From positions 1 to 64,000 of the forward strand of contig CAZQTW010000016.1 in assembly GCA_964596165.1 (NCBI GenBank): DNA of 64,000 nucleotides, written 5' to 3'. Both the position numbers and the translations under genes were made by a program. Positions within the stretch are counted from its first letter, which is position 1; each line of letters opens with the position of its first letter. The notes below the pieces were generated by a model that worked only from the letters and a program-made list of their open reading frames with translations, ran no database searches and was not told where the DNA came from. The stretch is from CAYUQT01 sp964596165 (GTDB lineage Bacteria; Planctomycetota; Phycisphaerae; UBA1845; JAFGLZ01). Positions 35,123 through 43,514 of this stretch are shown here, piece by piece.

Positions 35123-37096
35123 ATGAACCTTCACTGGGTCGATTGGGTGGTCGTCCTGGTGCTTTTGGTCCTGCTGAGCCTCGGCGGCTACCTTACGCGG
35201 ACGTTGGTCAAGGGCGTGGCCGACTATCTGGTCGCCGGCCGCAGCGTGCGGCGTTACCTGGGCTTGGGCTCCGACGCGATGCAGGGCTTCGGCGTCTCCA
35301 CGATGCTGGCCTTCTGGCAGATGAACTATGAGGGCGGCTTCGCCTCGCAATGGTGGTACCTGCTGACGCCCCTGGCGGGGATCCTCATCATCCTGACCGG
35401 CTGGGGTGTTTGCCGACTGCGCGAAACCCGCGCGATGACGCTGGGTCAGCTTGTCGAGATTCGCTACAGCCGGCGCACCCGGATCGTCTTCGGCGCGCTG
35501 ATGTACACGGCGGGCGTGCTCAACATGGCGATCTTTCCGGCGCTGGCGGCCAATTTCTTCATCTATTACTGCGGTTTTCCGCGGGAGTTCGCCTTCGCCG
35601 GCCTGTCGATTCCGACGGCCTTGCCGCTGATGGTGTTTCTGGTGGGGACCTCGGCGGCCGTCTGCATGGTGGGCGGGCAGGTCACGTTGATCGTGACCGA
35701 CTTCATCCAAAGCGTCTTCTTCAATCTCATGCTCGTGGGGATTGCACTGGTTGTCTTCCGCACGTTCACGTGGGAGCAGGCGGCCGCGGCGTTTCAGGCT
35801 GCCGACAATGCCGAGGCGCTACTGAATCCGTTCAGCCCCAAGGCCGCCGGTGATTTCAATCGGATGTTCTTCTTCATGTTCGTCGCGTACTTCATGTTCT
35901 ACAGCGTGATCTCGTGGGCTCCCAACTCCATGCTGATCAGCTCCTCGCGCGACGCCCACGAGGCGAGGATGATGCGTGCGATGCTCTACATGCGGAACCT
36001 GGCGATGATGGGACTGGGACTGTTCCTCCTGCCGCTGGCGGCGTTCGTGCTGATGCACCACCCCGACTTCTCGAACCAGGCCGCCCACGTGAGGGGGGTG
36101 CTCGACGGCATCGCGAACAACGAGGTCCGGAGCGAGATGGTCACGCCGCTGGCGGCCATCCAGATCCTGCCGCGGGGCATGGCCGGGGCGTTCGCGGGCA
36201 TGGTGATCTTCTGCTTCATCACGTCGTTTGACACCTACCTGCTGGCCTGGGGGGGCGTGCTCATTCAGGATGTGGTGATTCCGCTGCGCGGACGGCCGTT
36301 GGAACCTCGCCAGCACATTCGGTGGATTCGCCTATCCGTCCTTGCCGTGGCGGTTTTCAACATCGTTTTCAGCATGACCTTCCGCCAAGTGGACAAGATC
36401 TTCATGTGGATGGGCATTAGCGCGTCGGTCTACCTCGGTGCGGCCGGCGTCATCCTCTTGGGCGGGATCTACTGGCGTCGGGGGACGACGACCGCCGCGT
36501 GGACGGCCATGGTCGTCGGCGCCGCTTTGTCGATCGGCGGCTTCTTCTATCGGATATGCCGCGGCGAGGACCCGAACGCCTGGGACGGGTTGGAAATATC
36601 CTTCGGGATCGCGCTGATATGCATCGTGCTCTATGGGGGCGTTTCGCTGCTTCAGCGGCGACGAACGTTCGATCTGGAGGCCATGCTCCACCGCCGACCG
36701 GCCCCGGATGGCGGTTTGCCGGACGAGGAGGGTTTGAGCCGTAGCGCGTCGAGCGGCCGTCCGCCCGAAGGGTGGCTGCGGCGGTTCGTTCCGTGGGCTC
36801 CCGAGGTTCCACGTTCCGACCGCGTGCTCATCCCCATCATCGTCGCCGTCGTCGGTCTGATCTTCGCGGGGATTGCCGCGACATGGGTCTACAATGCCCA
36901 TTGGCGACCGATCACACTGTCGGGATGGGTCTGGTTCTGGGAGCGGTATCTTTACGTGATGTTTGCGGCGGGCGTGGCCTTCCTGGTCTGGATTACCATC
37001 GGCGGGATCCGCGACCTGCGCCGGATGTTCCACAGCCTCAAGACCGAAGTGGTTGACCAGGCCGACGACGGAACCGTGGGGGCCCGGCGGGATTGA
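35123..37096 (+). CDS. Sodium:solute symporter family transporter
   Basis: 657 residues with about 14 membrane segments. The SSS signature region is present: VADYLVAGRSVRRYLGLGSD near residue 30-50, MTLGQLVEIRYSRRTRI near 105, and VISWAPNSML near 260. The C-terminus has two extra helices and a long cytoplasmic loop (residues 500-570). It should import a sugar, acid or amino compound with sodium. Its neighbours are the tandem amidohydrolases (divergent) and a fucosidase (downstream), consistent with uptake of a glycan-derived monomer. Confidence 0.88.
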   Translation: MNLHWVDWVVVLVLLVLLSLGGYLTRTLVKGVADYLVAGRSVRRYLGLGSDAMQGFGVSTMLAFWQMNYEGGFASQWWYLLTPLAGILIILTGWGVCRLRETRAMTLGQLVEIRYSRRTRIVFGALMYTAGVLNMAIFPALAANFFIYYCGFPREFAFAGLSIPTALPLMVFLVGTSAAVCMVGGQVTLIVTDFIQSVFFNLMLVGIALVVFRTFTWEQAAAAFQAADNAEALLNPFSPKAAGDFNRMFFFMFVAYFMFYSVISWAPNSMLISSSRDAHEARMMRAMLYMRNLAMMGLGLFLLPLAAFVLMHHPDFSNQAAHVRGVLDGIANNEVRSEMVTPLAAIQILPRGMAGAFAGMVIFCFITSFDTYLLAWGGVLIQDVVIPLRGRPLEPRQHIRWIRLSVLAVAVFNIVFSMTFRQVDKIFMWMGISASVYLGAAGVILLGGIYWRRGTTTAAWTAMVVGAALSIGGFFYRICRGEDPNAWDGLEISFGIALICIVLYGGVSLLQRRRTFDLEAMLHRRPAPDGGLPDEEGLSRSASSGRPPEGWLRRFVPWAPEVPRSDRVLIPIIVAVVGLIFAGIAATWVYNAHWRPITLSGWVWFWERYLYVMFAAGVAFLVWITIGGIRDLRRMFHSLKTEVVDQADDGTVGARRD

Positions 37097-37357
37097 GCCG
37101 GCTGAGTGTGACGAGGGACGCCGGCGAACCCGGCGGTCGTTCCCTTCGCTCATGACGTCATACTTCGAGGAGGAATCCGAAGCGTGATGCAAGGTGTGAC
37201 ATGCGGCTGAATTCCACGGGGTTTCCAACGGTAATGACGGCTGGTCGGGCAAACAACCCCAACCCAACGCCTCGGGGACCGACAGGCCGTAGGCATCGCT
37301 CGGGCGGGCTCGCGACCTGATCCGCGCAATGAAGTCTGCCGGCGAATTGGAGAACTC

Positions 37358-38668
37358 ATGATGACGAGCCGTTTGCCGATCTCCATCTGTTTTGTTCTTG
37401 TCTTGGCCACCGGCGCTCGGTCCGACGACACGGCGGCGGAGGCACCGGCGGTCCCCGCCGAAAAGGCCGAACGCATGAAATGGTGGGTAGACGCCCGCTT
37501 CGGCCTGTTCATTCATTGGTCGCCATCAAGCCTGAGGGGTGCGGAGATCGGCCTCTCGCGCGGCAGGGAGGTTCCGGTCGAGGTCTACGACCGGCTCTAC
37601 AAGGAGTTCAACCCGGTCCGGTTCGATGCGAAGCAGGTGGTGTCGCTTGCGAGGGAAACGGGCACGAAGTACATCGTGTTCACCGCCAAGCACCACGACG
37701 GCTTCTCTATGTACGCGACCACGTTGAGCGACTACAACATCATGAACACGCCGTTCAGGCGTGATGTGGCCAAAGAGCTGGCCGACGAGTGCCGGCGGCA
37801 GAACATCCGTTTCTGCACCTACTATTCAAACGCCGACTGGTATCATCCCGACTACCTACCTCGGGGGGCCGGCGACAAGCGGCCGCCGCAAGACGCCGAC
37901 TTCGACAGATACTTCGCCTTCATGAAAGGGCAGGTCCGGGAGATTGTCCGGAACTATCATCCGGCCGTCATGTGGTTTGATGGTGATTGGGAGGATCATT
38001 GGACGGTCGAGCGCGGGCGTGAGATTTATGCCCTGCTCCGACGGCTCGATCCGGCGATCATCACCAACAACCGCTTGGGCAAAGGGCGGACCGCCGAGTA
38101 CGGGATGACGCCGCCCGAAAAGACCGTCGGCGATTTTCATACGCCCGAGCAGGTGGTCGGGCCGGCGTTGGGTGATCGCAACGTCTACTGGGAATGTTGC
38201 GCGACCCTGTGCGAGCGATGGGCGTGGAAGCCCGGCGACCGGATGAAGAGTCTTAAGGAGTGCATCGACTTGGTGGTGACCAACGCGGGCCGCGACGGGA
38301 ACACGCTCCTGAACGTCGGGCCGATGCCCACCGGCGAAATCGAGCCCCGTCAGGCCGAACGGCTGCGGGAAATCGGCCGATGGATGAAGCAATATGGGGA
38401 GAGCATTCACGGCACCCGCGGCGGTCCGTTCGAGCCGGCCCCGTGGGGCGTCAGTACCTGCAAGGACAACCGAATCTTCGTCCACGTGCTCCGCCGGCCC
38501 AACGATGCAACGCTGAACGTGCCGGCCGTGCGGAAGAAGATCGCTGCCGGCCGGCTCCTTGGCGGAGGCGAGGTCGACGTCAAACAAACCGGCGCCGGTG
38601 TGACCATCGCCGTTTCACCTTCCGGTTGGCAACAACTGGACACCGTCATTGAACTGAGACTCGATTGA
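37358..38668 (+). CDS. Alpha-L-fucosidase, glycoside hydrolase family 29, secreted
   Basis: 436 residues with a signal peptide of about 22 residues. GH29 landmarks are in place: MKWWVDARFGLFIHWSP, TGTKYIVFTAKHHDGFSMY, the nucleophile region MWFDGDWE and LLNVGPMPTGEI near residue 315. GH29 enzymes release L-fucose by a retaining mechanism. A short beta-domain is at the C-terminus. The gene follows the symporter by about 260 bases. Confidence 0.92.
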   Translation: MMTSRLPISICFVLVLATGARSDDTAAEAPAVPAEKAERMKWWVDARFGLFIHWSPSSLRGAEIGLSRGREVPVEVYDRLYKEFNPVRFDAKQVVSLARETGTKYIVFTAKHHDGFSMYATTLSDYNIMNTPFRRDVAKELADECRRQNIRFCTYYSNADWYHPDYLPRGAGDKRPPQDADFDRYFAFMKGQVREIVRNYHPAVMWFDGDWEDHWTVERGREIYALLRRLDPAIITNNRLGKGRTAEYGMTPPEKTVGDFHTPEQVVGPALGDRNVYWECCATLCERWAWKPGDRMKSLKECIDLVVTNAGRDGNTLLNVGPMPTGEIEPRQAERLREIGRWMKQYGESIHGTRGGPFEPAPWGVSTCKDNRIFVHVLRRPNDATLNVPAVRKKIAAGRLLGGGEVDVKQTGAGVTIAVSPSGWQQLDTVIELRLD

Positions 38669-38867
38669 ATGGGTGTGACAAGCGACAGACCGTCGTCCTG
38701 TTGACATCGTCTCGGATCGTCTCGGTCGGCCGCGCGTTCCGGCCGGACCTTCGACCCGCGACGGGCCGCACCGAGGAAGAAGGACGAAGACGCCCTCCGT
38801 TCGGGTGGACAACCGCTACGTCAAAGACCGCATGTCGCCGGCTCAGCAGCGGCGGTTCTTCGACCGG

Positions 38868-39135
38868 ATGCCCGCCGTTACCGTGTTCAGATGGAAAGGA
38901 CCTCAAGCGCTGTCGGCGTCGAGGTAAGAACCTGGAGAAGTTCAAGATTCTCGCCGGGACGCCGATCGCCGGGCAGCCGTTGGACCCCATTCACCGCGAC
39001 CGCAAGCTTCCCGGGGACTCCGTGGGTCGGCGGGATTGCCACAGTGAATCCGACTGGGTGCTCATCTACAAGCTCGACCGCGGGCGCATCATGTTCGATC
39101 GCATGGGCGCACATTCGGACCTCTTCAAGAGATGA
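38868..39135 (+). pseudogene. Frameshifted YafQ-type mRNA interferase toxin
   Basis: An ATG at 38868 gives MPAVTVFRWK, then the frame closes at a TAA (38925). Removing one A from the AAA at 38895-38897 joins it directly to DLKRCRRRGKNLEKFK in the next frame, and on to RRDCHSESDWVLIYKL and GAHSDLFKR, ending at 39135. The joined protein is about 88 residues. It has the YafQ order: K-D-L-K-R start, the R-D-C-H block, D-W-x-L-I-Y, and the terminal active-site His in GAHSDLF. It is therefore a toxin with a single-base insertion. I found no matching antitoxin upstream (38669-38867). Confidence 0.75.
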
Positions 39136-39292
39136 GCCGCCCACGCGAGTTCCAGGCAATGTGCCGAGTCGCCCAGAATGGTCATGCGGCGGGTTAGGCG
39201 AGCCATGCCAGCGGATCGTCCGCCGCAGGTTTTTCAGCAAGAGCAGATGTCAAGAGCTAACCCTTGAGCCTTAGCACGACGCCCCAGGCCTG
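39136..39292. other. Short intergenic stretch beyond the tracrRNA terminator
   Basis: Lies between the broken toxin and the end of the tracrRNA gene. It contains a small inverted pair, CAAG-AGCTAACC-CTTG (about 39251-39266), and no coding sequence. Confidence 0.4.
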
Positions 39293-39331
39293 AAACAAAA
39301 GAAGCCGCAGGCCGTTGGTGCGGGCTGCGGC
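39293..39331 (-). terminator. Intrinsic terminator of the tracrRNA
   Basis: On the minus strand GCCGCAG (39331-39325) pairs with CTGCGGC (39310-39304), with two more pairs in the loop region. It is followed at once by TTCTTTTGTTT (39303-39293). Stem plus T-rich tail is the form of a Rho-independent terminator, and it sits where the tracrRNA should end. Confidence 0.8.
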
Positions 39332-39400
39332 GGTCGCCTTTCGGCGGTGCCTGCGATTTCTCTTGTTGCGTGAAACCGCGGGCTGTGGTCGGTTACAATA
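39293..39400 (-). ncRNA. Predicted tracrRNA of the type II-C system
   Basis: About 108 bases on the strand opposite cas9, divergent from it. In order: an anti-repeat at 39399-39365, complementary to the repeat at 44864-44899; a linker AAGAGAAATCGCAGG; a hairpin CGCC-GAAA-GGCG (39346-39335); and the terminator hairpin with T-tail. Pairing with the repeat has a 6-bp foot (GTTGCG/CGCAAC), a 7/8-base internal bulge and a 22-position upper stem with one mismatch. That is the usual shape of a crRNA:tracrRNA duplex. A promoter lies directly upstream. No RNA data are available; this is a structure-based call. Confidence 0.82.
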
Positions 39401-39406
39401 GCCACT

Positions 39407-39435
39407 ATCTGATTCCAAAGCGGTCCAATTGTCAA
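39407..39435 (-). promoter_or_regulatory. Promoter of the tracrRNA
   Basis: On the minus strand a perfect -35 TTGACA (39435-39430) is followed after 17 bases by TCAGAT (39412-39407), a weak -10. The predicted start, about 39400, is exactly at the first base of the anti-repeat. The -35 ends 10 bases before the cas9 start codon, so this promoter and the cas9 leader overlap. Confidence 0.65.
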
Positions 39436-39445
39436 GGGGCGTTTC

Positions 39446-42400
39446 ATGGGGAATTCCTTCAACGTTCTCGGTCTGGATATCGGCTCGAATTCGGTGGGGT
39501 CTGCGTGGGTGGACCTTGGGCGAGGTACCATCGACGTTGGGATCAGCATCTTTCCGGCCGGCGTCGATGAATCGGAGGACAAACGGGGCGACCCGAAAAA
39601 TGCCAAGCGGCGGATGGCCCGGCGGACGCGGATTACGCTGGCAAGGCGAGCGGAACGAAAGCGGCAGCTCCGTAGACGACTGGTGGATGTGGGGCTACTG
39701 CCGCACGAAGCCGACGCCTTCAAGCGGCTGCTGGAAGAGACCGACCCGTGGCAACTGCGCCGGCGGGGGCTGATCGAACCCCTCGCGCCGCACGAGTTTG
39801 GGCGGGTACTACTGCATCTGGCGCAGCGCCGGGGCGCGCTGGGGTTGCGACTGCCGGAGCCGGGCGATCAGGAAGACGGCGCGGACCAGAATGCGAGGGA
39901 GGACGGCAAGGTCAAGGCCGCAATCGGTGAGGTCCGCGCGAGGATGCTCCAGCGCAAGGCTCGCACGTTCGGCGAGTTTATCGCGATGGTCCGAGACGAG
40001 CGAGTTACCACGATTACAAGCGAGGATCGCCGACCCGAGGCGAAGCGCAGGGGCCCCCGCGAGTACCGCGGCGCGGTCCGCAACAAGGCGGGGAGTTACG
40101 AGCACTGCGCCGACCGCGCGATGATCCGCGAGGAGTTCGCGAAGCTCTGGGACGCGCAGAAGTCGTTCGGCGGGCAGACCGCCCAGCTGCTGACGGACGA
40201 CCTGCGTCTGGCGCTGGACGATGAGTCGGGCGATTCGACTTGGCGGCACAAGGGGCTCCTCTTCGGTCAGCGGAGGCAGTCATGGGACCTGGGCACGCTG
40301 GGGCGCTGCGTCCTTGAGCCGACCGATCGCTGCGTCCCGCACGCCGACATGTACGCGTCGCGATACCTGGTCGTCGAGACGGTCAACAACCTCAAGGTCA
40401 TTGAGCCGGGGAAGGAGGCGCGCGCCCTGACGCCGGCGGAGCGGCAGAAGATAAGAGACTACCTGAGCGGACCGTTGGGCATGGAGAAGCCCCGCAAGAA
40501 GAAAGGCGACACGGGGCAGTCAGCGGAGCGCCCGAAGACGACGGTCAGCGTGACGGACCTGCGGAACCTCATGGGCTGGGGCCGCGCGAGCAACACCGCC
40601 GCGCCTCGTTTCAACATCGAGAACGATGAAGACCGGTCGATCAACACCGACTGGTTCAGCCGGGAGATCATCCACGGGGCCGTGACGCCGGAAACGTGGG
40701 CGCAGCTCCCGGAGCGCGTCCGCGAGGGGCTGAACCGTGCCATCCTCAAGTACGACCCCGATGACGAGAGTCACGCCGACAAGCTCAAGGCGGGCGTAAT
40801 GGAGTGGGCGGGACTCAGCGAGGCACAGGCCGATGCCCTCGTCGCCTCCTGGAGGAGGCGCCCGAACCCGCACGCCAAGCGGCTGAGCATGAGCCGCCGC
40901 GCCGTGCGAAACCTCCTGGTCTTCATGGATCGACCGGAGCCGTGGCCAGACCCCGAACATCCGGGGCAATCACGGTGGCTGACCCAGATCGAGGCCCGCA
41001 AGCTCATTGCCGGCGACGGGGACTTCAAGGATGTGACGACGGGCAAGCCTCTGGACGACGAAACGCGGCGCCGGTACGCGACGGGGGCGAAAGGGGCGAC
41101 CGCCCGCGACCGCTACTACATGGGGAAACACCTGCTGTGCAAAGACGGCAAACCCATCTACGGCCCGGATGACCTGCCCCTGGCGGAGCCGCCGCCGGCG
41201 CCGCTCATCAGCAACCCGGTGGTGCGGAAGGCGATCCATGAGGTGCGGCGGCATCTCGTCGAGTACATGACCCGATTCGGGCGGAAGCCGGATGAGGTCT
41301 ACATCGAGCTGGCCCGCGAGGCCAGGATGGGGGCCAAGGACGCGGACCGCCTGCTTTTCAGAAATCGCCTGCGGAACCGCATCCGCAACGACATCATCAA
41401 TGCCTTCGATCTGCACGCCAAAACTCCGACGCAGCAGCGCGCGGCCGTGGATCGTGTGGTGCTGTGCGTCCAACAGCGGGGCGTGTGCCCCCTGTGCGGG
41501 AATCAGACGGTCGCGACGGCGATCACGCCGAGGATGGCCGCCAACGGCGAAGGGTGCGAGGTGGCTCACATCATCCCGAAGGGCAGCGGCGGGCACAATG
41601 GGCTCGGGAACATCGTGCTGGCTCACACCAAGTGCAACCGCGACATGGGGCGCCGGACGCCGCGCGAATTCTGGTCCGCGGGCAAGGGCTTCGACGCCGG
41701 GATGGGGTGGGTCGAGAAGACATACGGGGACATCAAGCGTCCCAAGCCGTCGGAGGTCAAGGGCGCGACAGGAAAGTCGCTGTGGGCTTGTTACTTCACG
41801 AAACTCGACGACACGGCAAAGATCGAGCAGTTCAAGAAGGACATCAAGGACATCCAGGAGATGACGCCGCGGCAGGAGGCCGCGACGAAGTACGCCGCGA
41901 GGCAGGTGATGGCGTACCTGGCCGACGCGCTTTACGGCGGTGGCGGTTTGCCCGAGCGCGGCGGCGAGCGGAGGATCTTCGCGACCGACGGGATGTGGAC
42001 CAGCCGGCTCCGCCGCGAGTGGGGCCTGTTCTTCGATCGGCACGCGTTCAAATCCAAGGGGCTGAGCGAGAGCGAGGAGCACGAGCGGAGGGAAAAAGAC
42101 CGGGGCGATCACCGGCACCATGCCATCGATGCGGTGGTGATCGCGCTGTCGTCGCAGGGCATCCGGAATGACTGGGAGAACCGCGAGAAACAGGCCGACA
42201 GGGCCGGCGTCAATACGGCGGACGAGGCGGCGATGGAGAACTACCGTCGCAACAACCCGCTGCCGCCTCCGGGTCCGTTCAAGACCCGCGAGGTCTTCCG
42301 CGAAGCGGTCCGCAAGGCGGTTTTCGGCGACGGAGAACTGGAGCGCCCGATCTGTCACCGCGCTGTCAAGCGCAAGCTCACCGGGGCCCTTCATGAAGAG

Positions 42401-43492
42401 ACGCTCTTCGGGCCGGTACTGGATATGGCCGGCAAGCCGACCGGGAACTACACCGCCAGGAAGAGCGTGCTCCAGCTTGAGCCCAACCATTTGCGGATGC
42501 CTCGCCCCGAGACGGAGAGAGAGGGCGTGGAGCGCCTGGCGATTCGACGCCAGCGAGAAAGGGGCGTCGACGAGAGGACCGCGCGCAAGTGGGCCCGGGC
42601 GGTCGTGTCGTCGCCCGGCTACCGGGCGGCGATCATTGATCCGCCGCCGGGCAAGTCGGGCATCGTGCGCGACGTTGCCCTTCGCGCTCGCCTCCGCAAG
42701 TGCTTGAGCGACGAAGGACTTAACCCGGACGACTTCAAGCCCGGCGAAATCAAGAAACTCGTGGAAGACGGCAAGGTCAGGCACGCTTCCGGCGTGCCGA
42801 TCAAGTCCGTGGTGCTGCTGCGGTCCATGAGCGATCCCGTGATCATCGACCGCAAGCGCCCGGAGCACGTAACCGGGAGCATGGTGGCGGACGAGAACCC
42901 TCGCTCTCGGCGTGCTTATGTCGGCGGGAACAACCATCACATTGAGATCCGCGCTGCGCAGAACGGCAAGGGCGTCGAGGTCTGGTCCGGGGAGGTTGTC
43001 ACGGCGTTCGAAGCCGCCCGGCGCAACCTGGGCAGGCTTCGCGCCCTGCGTGAGGCGGGGATTCCGAGGCCCGACGCGTTCCGCAAGCTTCCTCGGGCCG
43101 AGCGGGCAAGGTTGACGCCCGTCTTGCGGGCCATCGAGAAGGACCACCCCATCGTGGACCGATCCGACAACGATGAGAAGGGCGGGCGATTCGTGATGAG
43201 CCTCTGCGAAGGGGAAATGCTCCAGATGAGACACAAGCATACGCGTGAGCCGGGGTACTTCGTGGTGGCCAAGCTCGACAAGCCGCAGAGCATCGTGCTG
43301 GTGCCGCACTGGGACGCCCGCGCCGCGGGCGAGCGCAAGAACGCCGAGGGCGTGAAGGTTCCTCACTCGAAGCGCGACGACTTCAGCGTCACGCCCAACG
43401 ACCTGAAGGCGCTCGCCCCGCCGGGCAGGACTCACGCGGTCAAGGTCCGCGTGAGTCCGCTGGGTAGGGTGACGGTCCTCGATCGGGATTAG
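39446..43492 (+). CDS. cas9: Type II-C CRISPR-associated endonuclease Cas9, unusually large
   Basis: 1348 residues; most type II-C Cas9s are about 950-1150. RuvC-I has LGLDIGSNSVGSAW with Asp11. An Arg-rich bridge helix spans residues 55-80. RuvC-II has VYIELARE with Glu621. The HNH domain (about 678-740) has Cys681-x2-Cys684, His708 in VAHIIPKG, Asn722 and HTKC (His727, Cys730), forming a likely zinc site. RuvC-III has HHAIDAVVIAL with His891/His892 and Asp895. The residue before the HNH His is Ala, where most Cas9s have Asp. About 450 residues follow RuvC-III, containing GGNNHHIEIR near 1160, the PAM-interacting region. AAGGGG precedes the ATG. It heads a cas9-cas1-cas2 operon. Confidence 0.96.
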   Translation: MGNSFNVLGLDIGSNSVGSAWVDLGRGTIDVGISIFPAGVDESEDKRGDPKNAKRRMARRTRITLARRAERKRQLRRRLVDVGLLPHEADAFKRLLEETDPWQLRRRGLIEPLAPHEFGRVLLHLAQRRGALGLRLPEPGDQEDGADQNAREDGKVKAAIGEVRARMLQRKARTFGEFIAMVRDERVTTITSEDRRPEAKRRGPREYRGAVRNKAGSYEHCADRAMIREEFAKLWDAQKSFGGQTAQLLTDDLRLALDDESGDSTWRHKGLLFGQRRQSWDLGTLGRCVLEPTDRCVPHADMYASRYLVVETVNNLKVIEPGKEARALTPAERQKIRDYLSGPLGMEKPRKKKGDTGQSAERPKTTVSVTDLRNLMGWGRASNTAAPRFNIENDEDRSINTDWFSREIIHGAVTPETWAQLPERVREGLNRAILKYDPDDESHADKLKAGVMEWAGLSEAQADALVASWRRRPNPHAKRLSMSRRAVRNLLVFMDRPEPWPDPEHPGQSRWLTQIEARKLIAGDGDFKDVTTGKPLDDETRRRYATGAKGATARDRYYMGKHLLCKDGKPIYGPDDLPLAEPPPAPLISNPVVRKAIHEVRRHLVEYMTRFGRKPDEVYIELAREARMGAKDADRLLFRNRLRNRIRNDIINAFDLHAKTPTQQRAAVDRVVLCVQQRGVCPLCGNQTVATAITPRMAANGEGCEVAHIIPKGSGGHNGLGNIVLAHTKCNRDMGRRTPREFWSAGKGFDAGMGWVEKTYGDIKRPKPSEVKGATGKSLWACYFTKLDDTAKIEQFKKDIKDIQEMTPRQEAATKYAARQVMAYLADALYGGGGLPERGGERRIFATDGMWTSRLRREWGLFFDRHAFKSKGLSESEEHERREKDRGDHRHHAIDAVVIALSSQGIRNDWENREKQADRAGVNTADEAAMENYRRNNPLPPPGPFKTREVFREAVRKAVFGDGELERPICHRAVKRKLTGALHEETLFGPVLDMAGKPTGNYTARKSVLQLEPNHLRMPRPETEREGVERLAIRRQRERGVDERTARKWARAVVSSPGYRAAIIDPPPGKSGIVRDVALRARLRKCLSDEGLNPDDFKPGEIKKLVEDGKVRHASGVPIKSVVLLRSMSDPVIIDRKRPEHVTGSMVADENPRSRRAYVGGNNHHIEIRAAQNGKGVEVWSGEVVTAFEAARRNLGRLRALREAGIPRPDAFRKLPRAERARLTPVLRAIEKDHPIVDRSDNDEKGGRFVMSLCEGEMLQMRHKHTREPGYFVVAKLDKPQSIVLVPHWDARAAGERKNAEGVKVPHSKRDDFSVTPNDLKALAPPGRTHAVKVRVSPLGRVTVLDRD

Positions 43493-43514
43493 CCGGAAAG
43501 GAGGCTTCGCCGAC

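Noticed and set aside
38669..38867. Antitoxin gene for the YafQ remnant
   Set aside because: One frame reads VRVDNRYVKDRMSPAQQRRF just before the toxin, but it has no start and no similarity I can recognise to DinJ or RelB.
39320..39330. GCGGGCTGCGG inside the tracrRNA terminator, resembling the CRISPR repeat core
   Set aside because: The match to the repeat stops after 11 bases, and the string is already explained as one arm of the terminator stem. It is not a second anti-repeat.
39394..39399. TACAAT on the plus strand as the cas9 promoter -10
   Set aside because: No -35-like hexamer lies 16-18 bases upstream (the bulge sequence TGAAACC occupies that place). The string is fully explained as part of the anti-repeat.
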